Part shown: one piece after another, positions 32,610 to 41,147 of the stretch
Position numbering within the stretch: position 1 is the first letter of the stretch
Layout of the letters: every line of letters begins with the position of its first letter
Origin: an uncultured Clostridium sp.
Lineage (GTDB): Bacteria > Bacillota > Clostridia > TANB77 > CAG-508
DNA: 42,983 nt
Direction of reading: 5' to 3'
NCBI GenBank assembly: GCA_902492105.1
Contig: CABUKD010000016.1
Span: forward strand, 1-42,983
Notes under the pieces: generated by a model
Told to the model about the DNA's origin: nothing
What the model saw: the letters and a program-made list of their open reading frames with translations, nothing else
Database searches by the model: none
Position numbers and translations under genes: made by a program

Positions 32610-32984
32610 TTACCTAAGTTTTTTCTTTAAAATTTCCTCTACCTCGTGCCGACTATATTTATCTACAGGTACGACTTCTACAGACTTTAAATCATAGGCA
32701 CCCCATTTTTGACCAATACGAACCAAGAAAAACTTTTCATGAAAAAGTTCTACTTGGTTAAAAGTATCTAGTTGAAGGGCAGGAACAATTTTCACTCTTT
32801 CTAATTGGCTGCTAGGAATGTGTTTGCGATAAACATCAGTAATACCATCTCGAGTAGCAAAAATAAAGTCATCACTGAATGAGTAAGATGAATAAGGCTT
32901 AGGAACGGCTGGTATACGTCTTACTACCTTATTATCCTCTGTAAGGATTTCACGATACAACAAAAAGGTAAAAACTTCTTTCAT
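32610..32984 (-). CDS. Hypothetical protein
   Basis: 124 aa from ATG 32984 after GAGGAGG; a TTG at 33002 precedes the ribosome site. The family is not recognised. It is soluble with beta-strand-like segments (FTFLLYREILTE, FFLVRIGQKWGAYDLKSVEVVPVD) and a basic end. One in-frame CGG (32651-32649) followed by C is read straight. Single gene with its own promoter and a palindrome over the start point. Confidence 0.75.
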   Translation of the reverse strand: MKEVFTFLLYREILTEDNKVVRRIPAVPKPYSSYSFSDDFIFATRDGITDVYRKHIPSSQLERVKIVPALQLDTFNQVELFHEKFFLVRIGQKWGAYDLKSVEVVPVDKYSRHEVEEILKKKLR

Positions 32985-33070
32985 GTGATTTTTCCTCCTC
33001 AATTATGAATGATGTGACTAAATACATTAGGCGTGAATACTGAAAGGAAAATAGAATAAGTAATATAAGC

Positions 33071-33118
33071 ATAATTGCTTATACAAGCAATTATAACACG
33101 ATAAAATAATAAAATCAA
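33071..33118 (-). promoter_or_regulatory. Promoter with palindromic operator
   Basis: On the minus strand TTGATT (33113-33118), a 17-nt spacer and TATAAT (33090-33095). A perfect palindrome, ATAATTGCTT-ATAC-AAGCAATTAT (33071-33094), covers the -10 and start point, a classic repressor-site position. As RNA it would form a hairpin only in part. Confidence 0.6.
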
Positions 33119-33148
33119 ATAAAAAAATAATAAAATCAAATTTTATCA

Positions 33149-33230
33149 ATGTCAATGGGTGTCAATGGGGAAGGAGATTTTTGACAACTTTTTCAATTAT
33201 GACAAACATTTTTGTCAAAAACTCCGTCCA
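33149..33230 (+). repeat. GGAGATTTTTGACAA repeat, second copy
   Basis: Repeated GTCAATGGG, then GGAAGGAGATTTTTGACAA, facing TTTTTGTCAAAAACTCCGTCC. Core 33160-33187 matches 10843-10869. Confidence 0.7.
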
Positions 33231-33240
33231 AATTGAAAAG

Positions 33241-33316
33241 ATGGCCGAAAATTGACCAAAAAGGAACGTCCCCAGTGGCTGAAAATCAGCCATTAAGGAA
33301 CGTCCCTAATGGCTGA
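33241..33316 (-). repeat. GGGACGTTCC repeat overlapping the end of the Lon-like gene
   Basis: Two units; read on the minus strand it begins TCAGCCATTAGGGACGTTCC, the same end as copy 1 at 13134. It provides the last codons (SH) and stop of the Lon-like gene. Confidence 0.75.
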
Positions 33317-35696
33317 CCTCTGCATATTTTTTTAATTTTTCATAAGCTAGGTAATTGATGCTACCAGCAGGAAAATGTCCGTTTTTATCTTTTTTTCCGG
33401 CGGGTACACCAGTTAAAATTTCAATTCCTTCTTCTATATGAGAAATAGCGTAAATATGGAATTCTCCTTTTTTAACGGCTTCTACAATTTCCTCAGAAAG
33501 ATTTAAGTTATGCACATTTTGTTTTGGAATTAAAACACCATGGCTACCGTTTAGACCACGCATTTTACAAATTTGGAAGAAACCTTCTATTTTATCATTT
33601 ACTCCACCTATTGGTTGAATTTCTCCTTTTTGATTTACAGAGCCTGTTACAGCAATGGATTGGTTAATAGGAATATTGGCTAAACTAGACAAAATAGCAT
33701 ATAGTTCTGTACTAGAAGCACTATCACCATCAACGCCACTATATAATTGTTCAAAACAAATACTTGCAGTAAGGGAAAGTGGAATATCTTGTGCAAACAT
33801 TTCTCCTAAATAACCACTTAAAATTAAAACACCTTTAGAATGGGAAGAGCCAGAAAGTTCTACCTCACGCTCGATATTCATAATTCCTTTTTTACCAGTA
33901 TAAGTATTTGCAGTAATCTTTACTGGCTTTCCAAAACTATATTCTCCAATGCTCATAATGGTAAGTCCATTAATTTGTCCTACTACAAATCCGGAAGTGT
34001 CAATTAATAAAGTGTTTTCTTTAATCATTTCCATATAGCGAGAGTCATATTTTTTCACTCTTTGGATTCTTTCTTTTAAAGCCTTATCCACATATTCTGC
34101 AGTTACTGTTTTGGAACGTCCCATTTTAGCCCAAGTTGCAGCTTCTCCAATAATTTGTGCTAAGTCATTAAAACGAGTAGAAAGTTTTTCTTGATTATCC
34201 GCAATTTTAGAAGCATATTCAATTACTTTCGCTACAGCTTCTTTGGTAAGAGGTGGAAGCTCTTCTTGTTTACAATAGCCTGCTATAAAACGAGCTAATT
34301 TGTTCATGTTTTCTAAAGTTAAAGGAGCATCATCTTCGAATTCTACTTTAATTTTAAATAATTTTCTAAAGTCACTATCCATAGCAAGTAAAGTTTGATA
34401 AATGTTTTCTTCTCCAATAATAATTACTTTTAAATCAAGTGGAATTGGTTCTGGCTTTAAAGAAATCATTACCATAGAAGAACGAGGGTCTGCAGCATTT
34501 TCAATACCTAATTCTTTGGTTCTTAGCGCTTTTTTTAAAGCTTCATAACATAAACCATTGGAAAGTAAATCATTTGCTTGGAAAATAATATATCCTCCAT
34601 TTGCTTTATGAAGAAGTCCAGGCTTTAACATAGTAAAATCGGTTTTTAAAGCACCATAGTAATTTTCATATTCTAACTTACCAAAAAGATTATGGTAAGA
34701 ATAGTTAGAATCCATAACAACAGGAGCACCTTCTAATTTACTATTATCAATAAATAAGTTAACACGATAATTAAGCCAAGGTTTATATAGTTCTGGTTTA
34801 GTTGCCATTTGTGGCGAAGCTTGTACTTGTTTTTCATTTTTATCTTCTGAAACAAAATGAGAAATATTTTTTAAAATATCTTTTTTAATATTATCTAAAA
34901 AGTGATTAATTTTTTTATTTCTTTTATATTTTGCCTTAATATAATTAATGTGAGTATTTACTGTTAAAAGAGCAACATTGGATTGCCATTCTTCAATTTT
35001 TTTGTTAGACTCTCTTTCAATTGCTTTTATTTCTCCAATCGCTTCCATAATATGTTGTTGTACAATAGTAGATTTATCTTCATATTCTTTTTTGATAGAT
35101 TCATCTAATTTATTAAATTCTTCTTCTGGCATAGCTTTTCCATTCATAACCGGCATCATGTAAATACCTGTTTGAGAAGCTTTTACTTGAAAGCCATAGG
35201 TAGAAGATTTTTCATTTAATTTTTCCATTAAAAGATTACGCTTTTCTTCAAATTCCTGTTTAATTAAAGCACGTTCTTTCTCAAATTCTTCATTATTAAA
35301 AGTAGATTTAATATCTAATTTTACATCATTAATAAAACGATCCATCACATCTCTAAACTCTTTACCACCACCAGCTGGAAGAGAAATTGCAATTGGTTCG
35401 TTAGGATTTTCAAAATTATAAATATAGCACCAGTCCTGTGGAACTTTTTTCTTTTTAGAAATAGTATCTAAATAGTTTTTGGTATACATAGTTTTACCAA
35501 CACCACTTGGACCTTCAATATATAAGTTATAACCTTTTACTTCTACATTTAATCCAAACTCTAAAGCTTTAATACCTCTGTCTTGACCAATACCGGTATC
35601 AATTGGGTCAAGCTCCTCGGTAGACTCAAATTCAAATTGATTTGGATTACATACTACTCGTAAATCTTTGTAATTTAATTCATTTGTTTTTTTCAT
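33306..35696 (-). CDS. Lon-like ATP-dependent protease (LonB/YcbZ type)
   Basis: 796 aa. N-terminal AAA module with Walker A GPSGVGKT near residue 60, interrupted by a long helical insertion (about 140-300), then a second AAA part with GGYIIFQANDLLSNG, and a C-terminal Lon protease domain. The Ser-Lys dyad is Ser659 (DGDSAS) and Lys702 (NDKIEGF), 43 residues apart as in Lon. No Lon N-terminal substrate domain, so it belongs to the AAA_32/Lon_C group and not to classical LonA. It overlaps rimI by 17 bp. The last residues are encoded by a dispersed repeat. Confidence 0.9.
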   Translation of the reverse strand: MKKTNELNYKDLRVVCNPNQFEFESTEELDPIDTGIGQDRGIKALEFGLNVEVKGYNLYIEGPSGVGKTMYTKNYLDTISKKKKVPQDWCYIYNFENPNEPIAISLPAGGGKEFRDVMDRFINDVKLDIKSTFNNEEFEKERALIKQEFEEKRNLLMEKLNEKSSTYGFQVKASQTGIYMMPVMNGKAMPEEEFNKLDESIKKEYEDKSTIVQQHIMEAIGEIKAIERESNKKIEEWQSNVALLTVNTHINYIKAKYKRNKKINHFLDNIKKDILKNISHFVSEDKNEKQVQASPQMATKPELYKPWLNYRVNLFIDNSKLEGAPVVMDSNYSYHNLFGKLEYENYYGALKTDFTMLKPGLLHKANGGYIIFQANDLLSNGLCYEALKKALRTKELGIENAADPRSSMVMISLKPEPIPLDLKVIIIGEENIYQTLLAMDSDFRKLFKIKVEFEDDAPLTLENMNKLARFIAGYCKQEELPPLTKEAVAKVIEYASKIADNQEKLSTRFNDLAQIIGEAATWAKMGRSKTVTAEYVDKALKERIQRVKKYDSRYMEMIKENTLLIDTSGFVVGQINGLTIMSIGEYSFGKPVKITANTYTGKKGIMNIEREVELSGSSHSKGVLILSGYLGEMFAQDIPLSLTASICFEQLYSGVDGDSASSTELYAILSSLANIPINQSIAVTGSVNQKGEIQPIGGVNDKIEGFFQICKMRGLNGSHGVLIPKQNVHNLNLSEEIVEAVKKGEFHIYAISHIEEGIEILTGVPAGKKDKNGHFPAGSINYLAYEKLKKYAEVSH

Positions 35697-36153
35697 TTGT
35701 TTCCTCCTCTATAGATAATGTCATTAAGATGGCATCATCTGTATTATGATAATACTTTTTTCTTAAACCTACTTGCTTAAAACCAAATTTTTGATATAAA
35801 GCAATAGCAGGATTATTTTTATAATTCACTTCCAAAGTAATAGAAGTGGCTTTTTGTTCTTTAGAAAATTCTATTATTTTTTGCAATAAGGCAGAACCAA
35901 TTCCTAGCTTGCGTTTAGATTTTTTTACAACAATATTCATAATATCTATTTCATCTACTATTTTTACAATACCAGCAAAACCTACAATTTCTTCATTTCC
36001 CTTAACAACAAAATAAGTTGAATTTAAGTTATTTTTATTTTCCAGTTCTTGCTTTAACATAGTAAAAGTCCAGAAGTCATCAAATTCTTCTAGCAAGCTA
36101 TCTTTTATTTGCTCTAAATCTGCTAATTGCATAGGCGCAATTTCAATTTCCAT
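35680..36153 (-). CDS. rimI: Ribosomal protein S18 alanine N-acetyltransferase
   Basis: 157 aa GNAT enzyme. The acetyl-CoA loop is in SKRKLGIGSALLQKII and the C-terminal YQKFGFKQVGLRKKYYHNTDDAILM is typical of RimI. In Firmicutes rimI sits in the tsaE-tsaB-rimI cluster, as here. AAGGG precedes the ATG. Confidence 0.92.
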   Translation of the reverse strand: MEIEIAPMQLADLEQIKDSLLEEFDDFWTFTMLKQELENKNNLNSTYFVVKGNEEIVGFAGIVKIVDEIDIMNIVVKKSKRKLGIGSALLQKIIEFSKEQKATSITLEVNYKNNPAIALYQKFGFKQVGLRKKYYHNTDDAILMTLSIEEETNEKNK

Positions 36154-36257
36154 TTTAAATCCCTTCTGACTTAAACGAAATTTAATAATTAAAATACAAT
36201 TTTAAGTTAAAGACCATGTAATTAATCAAAATTAAATCTATTTCTTTAAGCCATATT

Positions 36258-37031
36258 TTAAAGTGCATTATTTTCTTTTTCCAAAGAAAGTTCTGCTTGC
36301 GATTTCCTTAAATAAATAGGAGATAAAATACTAGAATTTCCATATTCACCATTTTTATACTTAGCATACCCAGCTTTTGCAATGCTTATACTAGAAATTT
36401 GACATTGCTTTGGAGCTGCTAAAATAATGGAATTGCCATTTTCAAAACTTAAATTTTCTAATAAGCTTTCATAAGTAATAGAAGCATCACCTACAAAATG
36501 AATAGGAAAATCTCCAAGTTTTATTTTTTTATTATCTTGTAAAAAAGTAAGTAAAGCTTTATCTGAAAAATTTCCAGAAGTATCTTCTAAGTTTAAAAAA
36601 GCAAAATCACTTTCTACAGTTTGAAAATAATTTGCAGTTTCGTTTTTTACTATATGGAAAAAGCCAGCATATACATTACCATGATTAGCGTTTACTAAAG
36701 AACAAAAATATCCTTCTCGATTCATATTATAAGCTAAACCTTCTAAAGAAGAAACACCAACTGCTGGAATATTTCTACTGTCAACAAAAGCTTTTGCTGT
36801 TGCAATTCCTATTCGAACACCAGTAAAAGAACCAGGTCCTAAAGAGCAAGAAATTAAGCCTATATCATCTAATGATAAATTCATTTTTTGAAAAGCTTCA
36901 TCAATCATAGGCATTAGCTTTTGAGAATGTGTTTTTTCATCTTCGTTATTTAACTCAATTAAAGTATTTAAATCTTCTAAAATAGCAACAGAAGCATTTT
37001 TAGAAGAAGTATCTATTGCTAAAGTTTTCAT
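36258..37031 (-). CDS. tsaB: tRNA threonylcarbamoyladenosine protein TsaB
   Basis: 257 aa. Actin-like ATPase fold: LAIDTSSKNASVAIL at the start, HSQKLMPMIDEAF, and GPGSFTGVRIGIATAKAF. It is the scaffold that activates TsaD for t6A37 formation in tRNAs reading ANN codons. Between tsaE and rimI; tsaD is not in the window. Confidence 0.94.
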   Translation of the reverse strand: MKTLAIDTSSKNASVAILEDLNTLIELNNEDEKTHSQKLMPMIDEAFQKMNLSLDDIGLISCSLGPGSFTGVRIGIATAKAFVDSRNIPAVGVSSLEGLAYNMNREGYFCSLVNANHGNVYAGFFHIVKNETANYFQTVESDFAFLNLEDTSGNFSDKALLTFLQDNKKIKLGDFPIHFVGDASITYESLLENLSFENGNSIILAAPKQCQISSISIAKAGYAKYKNGEYGNSSILSPIYLRKSQAELSLEKENNAL

Positions 37032-37097
37032 TTATTTTTTACATCCTTGTATGATATATTTAGGTTTTTTTAGGATTTACCTATAAACCTTGTTTAT

Positions 37098-37559
37098 TTA
37101 TAAAGATTGCAAGCCATATTGTTCTAATGTTTTATTACCAAAAGCTTCTATTTGCAATATGCGGTTATTTTCATTGTTAAAATCTTTTACAAATGTAACT
37201 TTTAAATAATTAGCAGGCAGAACCTCTTGAATGGTTTCGCCCCATTCTATAAGGCAAAGACCATTTTCAAAATATTCTTCTCCACCCATAGCATAAAATT
37301 CGTCACTATCTGCTAAACGATATACATCAAAATGATAAATAGGAAAATCAGTAGCGTTATATTCATTTACAATGGTAAAAGTAGGACTAGAAATTTGATT
37401 TTCTAATCCAAAGTATTTTAAAATTCCTTGCACAAATTTGGTTTTACCACTACCTAAATCACCAGTTAATACAATAATATCTTTGGCATGCAAATGCACT
37501 GCTAGTTTAGAGGCAAATTCGATGGTATCTTGTTCACATTTTGAAATGTATTCTATCAT
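37098..37559 (-). CDS. tsaE: tRNA threonylcarbamoyladenosine ATPase TsaE
   Basis: 153 aa. Walker A GDLGSGKTKFVQG, then SSPTFTIVNEY and HFDVYRLADSDEF, and IEWGE. Partner of TsaB and TsaD. First gene of the minus-strand cluster, with AAAGGAG in front. Confidence 0.95.
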   Translation of the reverse strand: MIEYISKCEQDTIEFASKLAVHLHAKDIIVLTGDLGSGKTKFVQGILKYFGLENQISSPTFTIVNEYNATDFPIYHFDVYRLADSDEFYAMGGEEYFENGLCLIEWGETIQEVLPANYLKVTFVKDFNNENNRILQIEAFGNKTLEQYGLQSL

Positions 37560-37598
37560 AATTCTCCTTTAAAAATAATGTATTTAAAATCTAGCCTT

Positions 37599-37627
37599 AT
37601 TGTACCTTAACTTAGTGGTTTTGTAAA
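37599..37627 (-). promoter_or_regulatory. Promoter of the tsaE-tsaB-rimI-lon cluster
   Basis: On the minus strand TTTACA (37622-37627), a 17-nt spacer and TACAAT (37599-37604). Confidence 0.7.
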
Positions 37628-37696
37628 TAATTTGGCAAGAAATTTAAAGAAAATTTTCCTATAAAATTGAAATGTGTAGAATAATAAGAAAAAGTA

Positions 37697-37725
37697 TTTA
37701 CAAATAGGCTAATGCATGTTAAACT
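37697..37725 (+). promoter_or_regulatory. Promoter of the DUF4190-like gene
   Basis: TTTACA (37697-37702), a 17-nt spacer and TAAACT (37720-37725) with extended TG at 37717-37718. Confidence 0.6.
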
Positions 37726-37757
37726 AATAATAATAGAAAAAGCAAGGGGGAAATAAA

Positions 37758-38129
37758 ATGGGAGTTGCATCATTAGTATTAGGAATTATTTCTTTAGTAA
37801 CTGGTTGGATTCCTTTTATCTGCTTTATTGCATTTATTTTAGCAATTGTAGGTTTAATTCTAGGAATTGTAGATACGATTAAAAAAGGAAAAGTTCCAGG
37901 TGCTAAAAAAGGAATTAGTATTGCAGGACTTATTATTAGTGCTGTGGCTATTCCAATTATTATCTTTAGTTCTTTAATTTCTTTTGGAATTGTAGCAGCA
38001 ATTTTATCAGAGGACTATGATTACGATTATTATAATTGGGATAAATATGATTATAATTATGATGACTATGATGATTGGTACCGCTATTATTACAATACCA
38101 TAGATTATAAAACATATGAATTACTTTAA
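37758..38129 (+). CDS. Small DUF4190-like membrane protein with Asp/Tyr tail
   Basis: 123 aa. Two hydrophobic segments (about 3-40 and 55-80) flank the basic turn TIKKGKVPGAKKG, the DUF4190 pattern. The last 40 residues are almost entirely Asp, Tyr and Asn (EDYDYDYYNWDKYDYNYDD), an unusual polar tail. Start after AAGGGGG. Monocistronic with its own promoter and terminator. Function unknown. Confidence 0.85.
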   Translation: MGVASLVLGIISLVTGWIPFICFIAFILAIVGLILGIVDTIKKGKVPGAKKGISIAGLIISAVAIPIIIFSSLISFGIVAAILSEDYDYDYYNWDKYDYNYDDYDDWYRYYYNTIDYKTYELL

Positions 38130-38145
38130 GATAAACTAGGAAAAG

Positions 38146-38177
38146 TAGGAAAGGCAAGTTGCTTTTCCTATTTTTTT
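38146..38177 (+). terminator. Rho-independent terminator
   Basis: TAGGAAAGGCAA pairs with TTGCTTTTCCTA (one G-U), followed by seven T. Confidence 0.9.
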
Positions 38178-38286
38178 ATGCTAGAATAACAAAAGTAGAA
38201 AACGAAAAGATAATAAATACAAAATAAATATAAACCTAAAATTGAATAGGTTAAAACAATAGAACTATGTTAGGAGGAAGTTAGTT

Positions 38287-40098
38287 TTGCAATACGAAAA
38301 ACAAAAAATTCGTAATTTTAGTATTATTGCTCATATAGACCATGGGAAATCTACTTTAGCAGACCGCTTAATAGAAATGACAGGAGTATTATCCAAACGT
38401 GAAATGGAAAGCCAAGTTTTAGATAATATGGATATTGAAAGAGAACGTGGAATTACTATTAAATCACAAGCTGTTCGTATGAAATATCATGCAAAAGATG
38501 GACAAGACTATATATTAAATTTAATAGATACTCCAGGCCATGTGGATTTTAATTACGAAGTTTCTAGAAGTTTAGCTGCTTGTGATGGAGCAGTCTTGGT
38601 AGTAGATAGTAGTCAAGGAGTAGAAGCGCAAACTTTGGCAAATGTTTATTTAGCATTAGAAAATAACTTAGAAATTTTACCAGTAATTAATAAAATAGAT
38701 TTACCAAATGCCAGACCAGAAGAAGTAAAAAAGGAAATTGAAGATATTATTGGAATCCCTGCACAAGATGCACCTTGTATTTCTGCAAAATCAGGGTTAA
38801 ATGTGGACCAAGTGTTAGAAAGAATTGTTACTGATATTCCAGCACCTACAGGAGACGAATATTCTCCATTAAAAGCTCTCATTTTTGATTCCATTTATGA
38901 CAATTACAAAGGAGCCATTGCTTATGTACGTATAAAAGATGGAACTGTAAAACCAGGTGATGAAATGATTTTAATGGCTAGTGGAAAAACATTCACCGTA
39001 ACAGAAGTTGGCTATTTTGAACCAGGAAGATATGAAGAAACCCAAGAACTAAAAGCAGGAGAAGTAGGGTATATTGCAGCTAGTATTAAAAATCTATCAG
39101 ATGTTCGAGTAGGAGATACTATTACTCTAAAAGAAAATCCTGCATCAGAGCCTTTACCAGGATATAAAAAAGTAAATCCAATGGTATATTGTGGTATTTA
39201 CCCTATAGATGGTAGTGACTATGAAAATTTAAAAGTAGCACTAGAAAAATTAAAATTAAATGATGCAGCTTTAGAATATGAACCAGAAACTTCAGGTGCT
39301 TTAGGTTCAGGTTTCCGTTGTGGATTTTTAGGATTACTACATTTAGAAATTATAGAAGAAAGATTAGACAGAGAATTTGACCTAAGTTTAATTACCACTT
39401 CTCCTTCTGTTATTTATAAGGTACATAAAACAAATGGAGAAGTAATAGAACTATACAACCCTTCTGACATGCCAAGTCAAAATGAAGTAGACTATATGGA
39501 AGAACCAATCGTACAGGCAGAAATTATTACACCAAAAGATTATGTTGGTGGTATTATGGAAATTTGCCAAAATAGACGTGGTACTTATATAGATATGAAA
39601 TATTTAGATCAAAATAGAGTCACTTTACTTTATGAATTACCTTTAAATGAAATTATTTACGATTTCTTTGATATTCTAAAATCGAAAACAAAAGGATATG
39701 CTTCTTTTGATTATGAATTTAAAAAATATCAAAGATCTGATTTAGTAAAACTAGATATTTGGGTAAATGGAGAAGGTGTAGATGCTTTATCTTTCATTGT
39801 TCATAGAAATAGCAGTTATGAAAAAGGAAAGAAAATGGTAGAAAAATTAAAAGAAGTGATTCCAAGGCAATTATTTGTTATTCCTCTTCAAGCAGTCATT
39901 GGAGGAAAAATTATTGCAAGAGAAACCATTTCTGCCATGAGGAAAGATGTACTAGCAAAATGCTATGGAGGAGATATTACTAGAAAGAAAAAATTGTTAG
40001 AGAAACAAAAACGTGGCAAAAAGAAAATGAGACAAGTAGGAAATGTAGAAATACCACAAGAAGCATTTTTGTCAGTATTAAAATTGGATGAAGAATAA
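38287..40098 (+). CDS. lepA: Elongation factor 4 (LepA)
   Basis: 603 aa. Ribosomal back-translocase/initiation-assisting GTPase. It begins at TTG 38287, 9 nt after AGGAGG. G motifs: AHIDHGKSTLADRL, ERERGITIKSQA, DTPGHVDF, NKIDLPNA. LepA-specific C-terminus: FDYEFKKYQRSDLVKLDIWVNGEGVDALSFIVH and KCYGGDITRKKKLLEKQKRGKKKMRQVGNVEIPQEAF. Complete. Confidence 0.97.
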   Translation: MQYEKQKIRNFSIIAHIDHGKSTLADRLIEMTGVLSKREMESQVLDNMDIERERGITIKSQAVRMKYHAKDGQDYILNLIDTPGHVDFNYEVSRSLAACDGAVLVVDSSQGVEAQTLANVYLALENNLEILPVINKIDLPNARPEEVKKEIEDIIGIPAQDAPCISAKSGLNVDQVLERIVTDIPAPTGDEYSPLKALIFDSIYDNYKGAIAYVRIKDGTVKPGDEMILMASGKTFTVTEVGYFEPGRYEETQELKAGEVGYIAASIKNLSDVRVGDTITLKENPASEPLPGYKKVNPMVYCGIYPIDGSDYENLKVALEKLKLNDAALEYEPETSGALGSGFRCGFLGLLHLEIIEERLDREFDLSLITTSPSVIYKVHKTNGEVIELYNPSDMPSQNEVDYMEEPIVQAEIITPKDYVGGIMEICQNRRGTYIDMKYLDQNRVTLLYELPLNEIIYDFFDILKSKTKGYASFDYEFKKYQRSDLVKLDIWVNGEGVDALSFIVHRNSSYEKGKKMVEKLKEVIPRQLFVIPLQAVIGGKIIARETISAMRKDVLAKCYGGDITRKKKLLEKQKRGKKKMRQVGNVEIPQEAFLSVLKLDEE

Positions 40099-40208
40099 AA
40101 AACACTATATGGTTACTCACATAAGATTTAAAAATCTCAAAAGATAATTATAATACTGTTTTATATATTTAAATTTCTATAATAAGTTAAGGGAAGGAAA
40201 AAGAAAAA

Positions 40209-40952
40209 ATGGAAGAATACCAAGATCAAATAGAAGGTAGAAATTCTGTAATAGAATTATTAGAATCAGGAAGAGACATTAACAGAATATTGGTGGCTAA
40301 AGGAGAAAAACATGGTTCTATTCATAAAATTATAGCAATGGCAAAAGAAAGAAAAATACTCATTAATGAAATTGAAAGAAATAAACTAAATCAAATGGCA
40401 CAAACTCCAAATCACCAAGGTGTAATTGCCATTGTTCCACCATTTAATTATTGTGAAGTAGAAGATATATTAGAAGTAGCAAAACAAAAAAATGAAAAGC
40501 CATTTCTATTGCTATTAGACGGAATAGAAGATCCACATAACTTGGGATCTATTATTAGAACAGCAGAAACAGCAGGCGTACATGGAATTATTATTCCTAA
40601 AAGAAGAGCAGCTTCTGTTAATAGCACTGTAAATAAAGTGTCAGCAGGAGCAGTATCCTATATGAAAATTGCCAGAGTAAATAATTTAAATGAAACCATT
40701 CGTTACTTAAAAGAACAAGATATTTGGATTTGTGGTACAGATGCAGATACCAAAATAGAATATACCAAACAAGACTATAAAATGCCAATAGCCATTGTAA
40801 TTGGAAGTGAAGGATTTGGCATGAGTAGATTAGTAAAAGAAAACTGTGACTTTTTAGTAAAAATTCCAATGAAGGGAAAAATTACTTCTTTAAATGCTTC
40901 TGTATCTGCAGGAATTATTATGTATGAAGCGGTAAAACAAAGAAATAATTAA
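40209..40952 (+). CDS. rlmB: 23S rRNA (guanosine-2'-O)-methyltransferase RlmB
   Basis: 247 aa SPOUT enzyme. N-terminal L30e-like substrate domain (IEGRNSVIELLESGRDINRI), then SpoU motifs LLLDGIEDPHNLGSIIRTAETAGVHGIIIPKRR, IVIGSEGFGMSRLVKENCDF and IPMKGKITSLNASVSAGIIMYEAV. It methylates G2251 of 23S rRNA in E. coli; the mitochondrial-type TrmH family members are close. Tandem with lepA. Confidence 0.93.
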   Translation: MEEYQDQIEGRNSVIELLESGRDINRILVAKGEKHGSIHKIIAMAKERKILINEIERNKLNQMAQTPNHQGVIAIVPPFNYCEVEDILEVAKQKNEKPFLLLLDGIEDPHNLGSIIRTAETAGVHGIIIPKRRAASVNSTVNKVSAGAVSYMKIARVNNLNETIRYLKEQDIWICGTDADTKIEYTKQDYKMPIAIVIGSEGFGMSRLVKENCDFLVKIPMKGKITSLNASVSAGIIMYEAVKQRNN

Positions 40953-40963
40953 ATATAATGAAG

Positions 40964-41084
40964 TTATAATTAAACTAATTAGCTTTAATAATAATAAAAA
41001 TATAATAGTTCAAATAAGCAAAGGCTTAGAAAATAGCTACTTACAAAAATAATACAAGAAAACTTAAAAAAATTTTAAAAAGTA
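40964..41084 (+). repeat. Direct repeat A, upstream of variable pilin-like gene 2
   Basis: About 120 bp running from TTATAATTAAACTAATTAG to the -35 of gene 2. It matches 42664-42794 with scattered changes and small gaps (shared AATAATAAAAATATAAT, AAATAAGCAAA, TAGAAAATAGC and CACTTACAAAAATA-like blocks). The two copies flank the whole gene 2 cassette. Confidence 0.8.
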
Positions 41085-41112
41085 TTGAAAAGAAAAAAGT
41101 TAATGATAATAT
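41085..41112 (+). promoter_or_regulatory. Promoter of variable pilin-like gene 2
   Basis: TTGAAA (41085-41090), a 16-nt spacer and TAATAT (41107-41112) with extended TG. One A shorter than the promoter of gene 1 and otherwise almost the same through the ribosome site. Confidence 0.75.
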
Positions 41113-41147
41113 AAAGAAAAATACAAAAGAGAGGAGAAAATAAAAAA

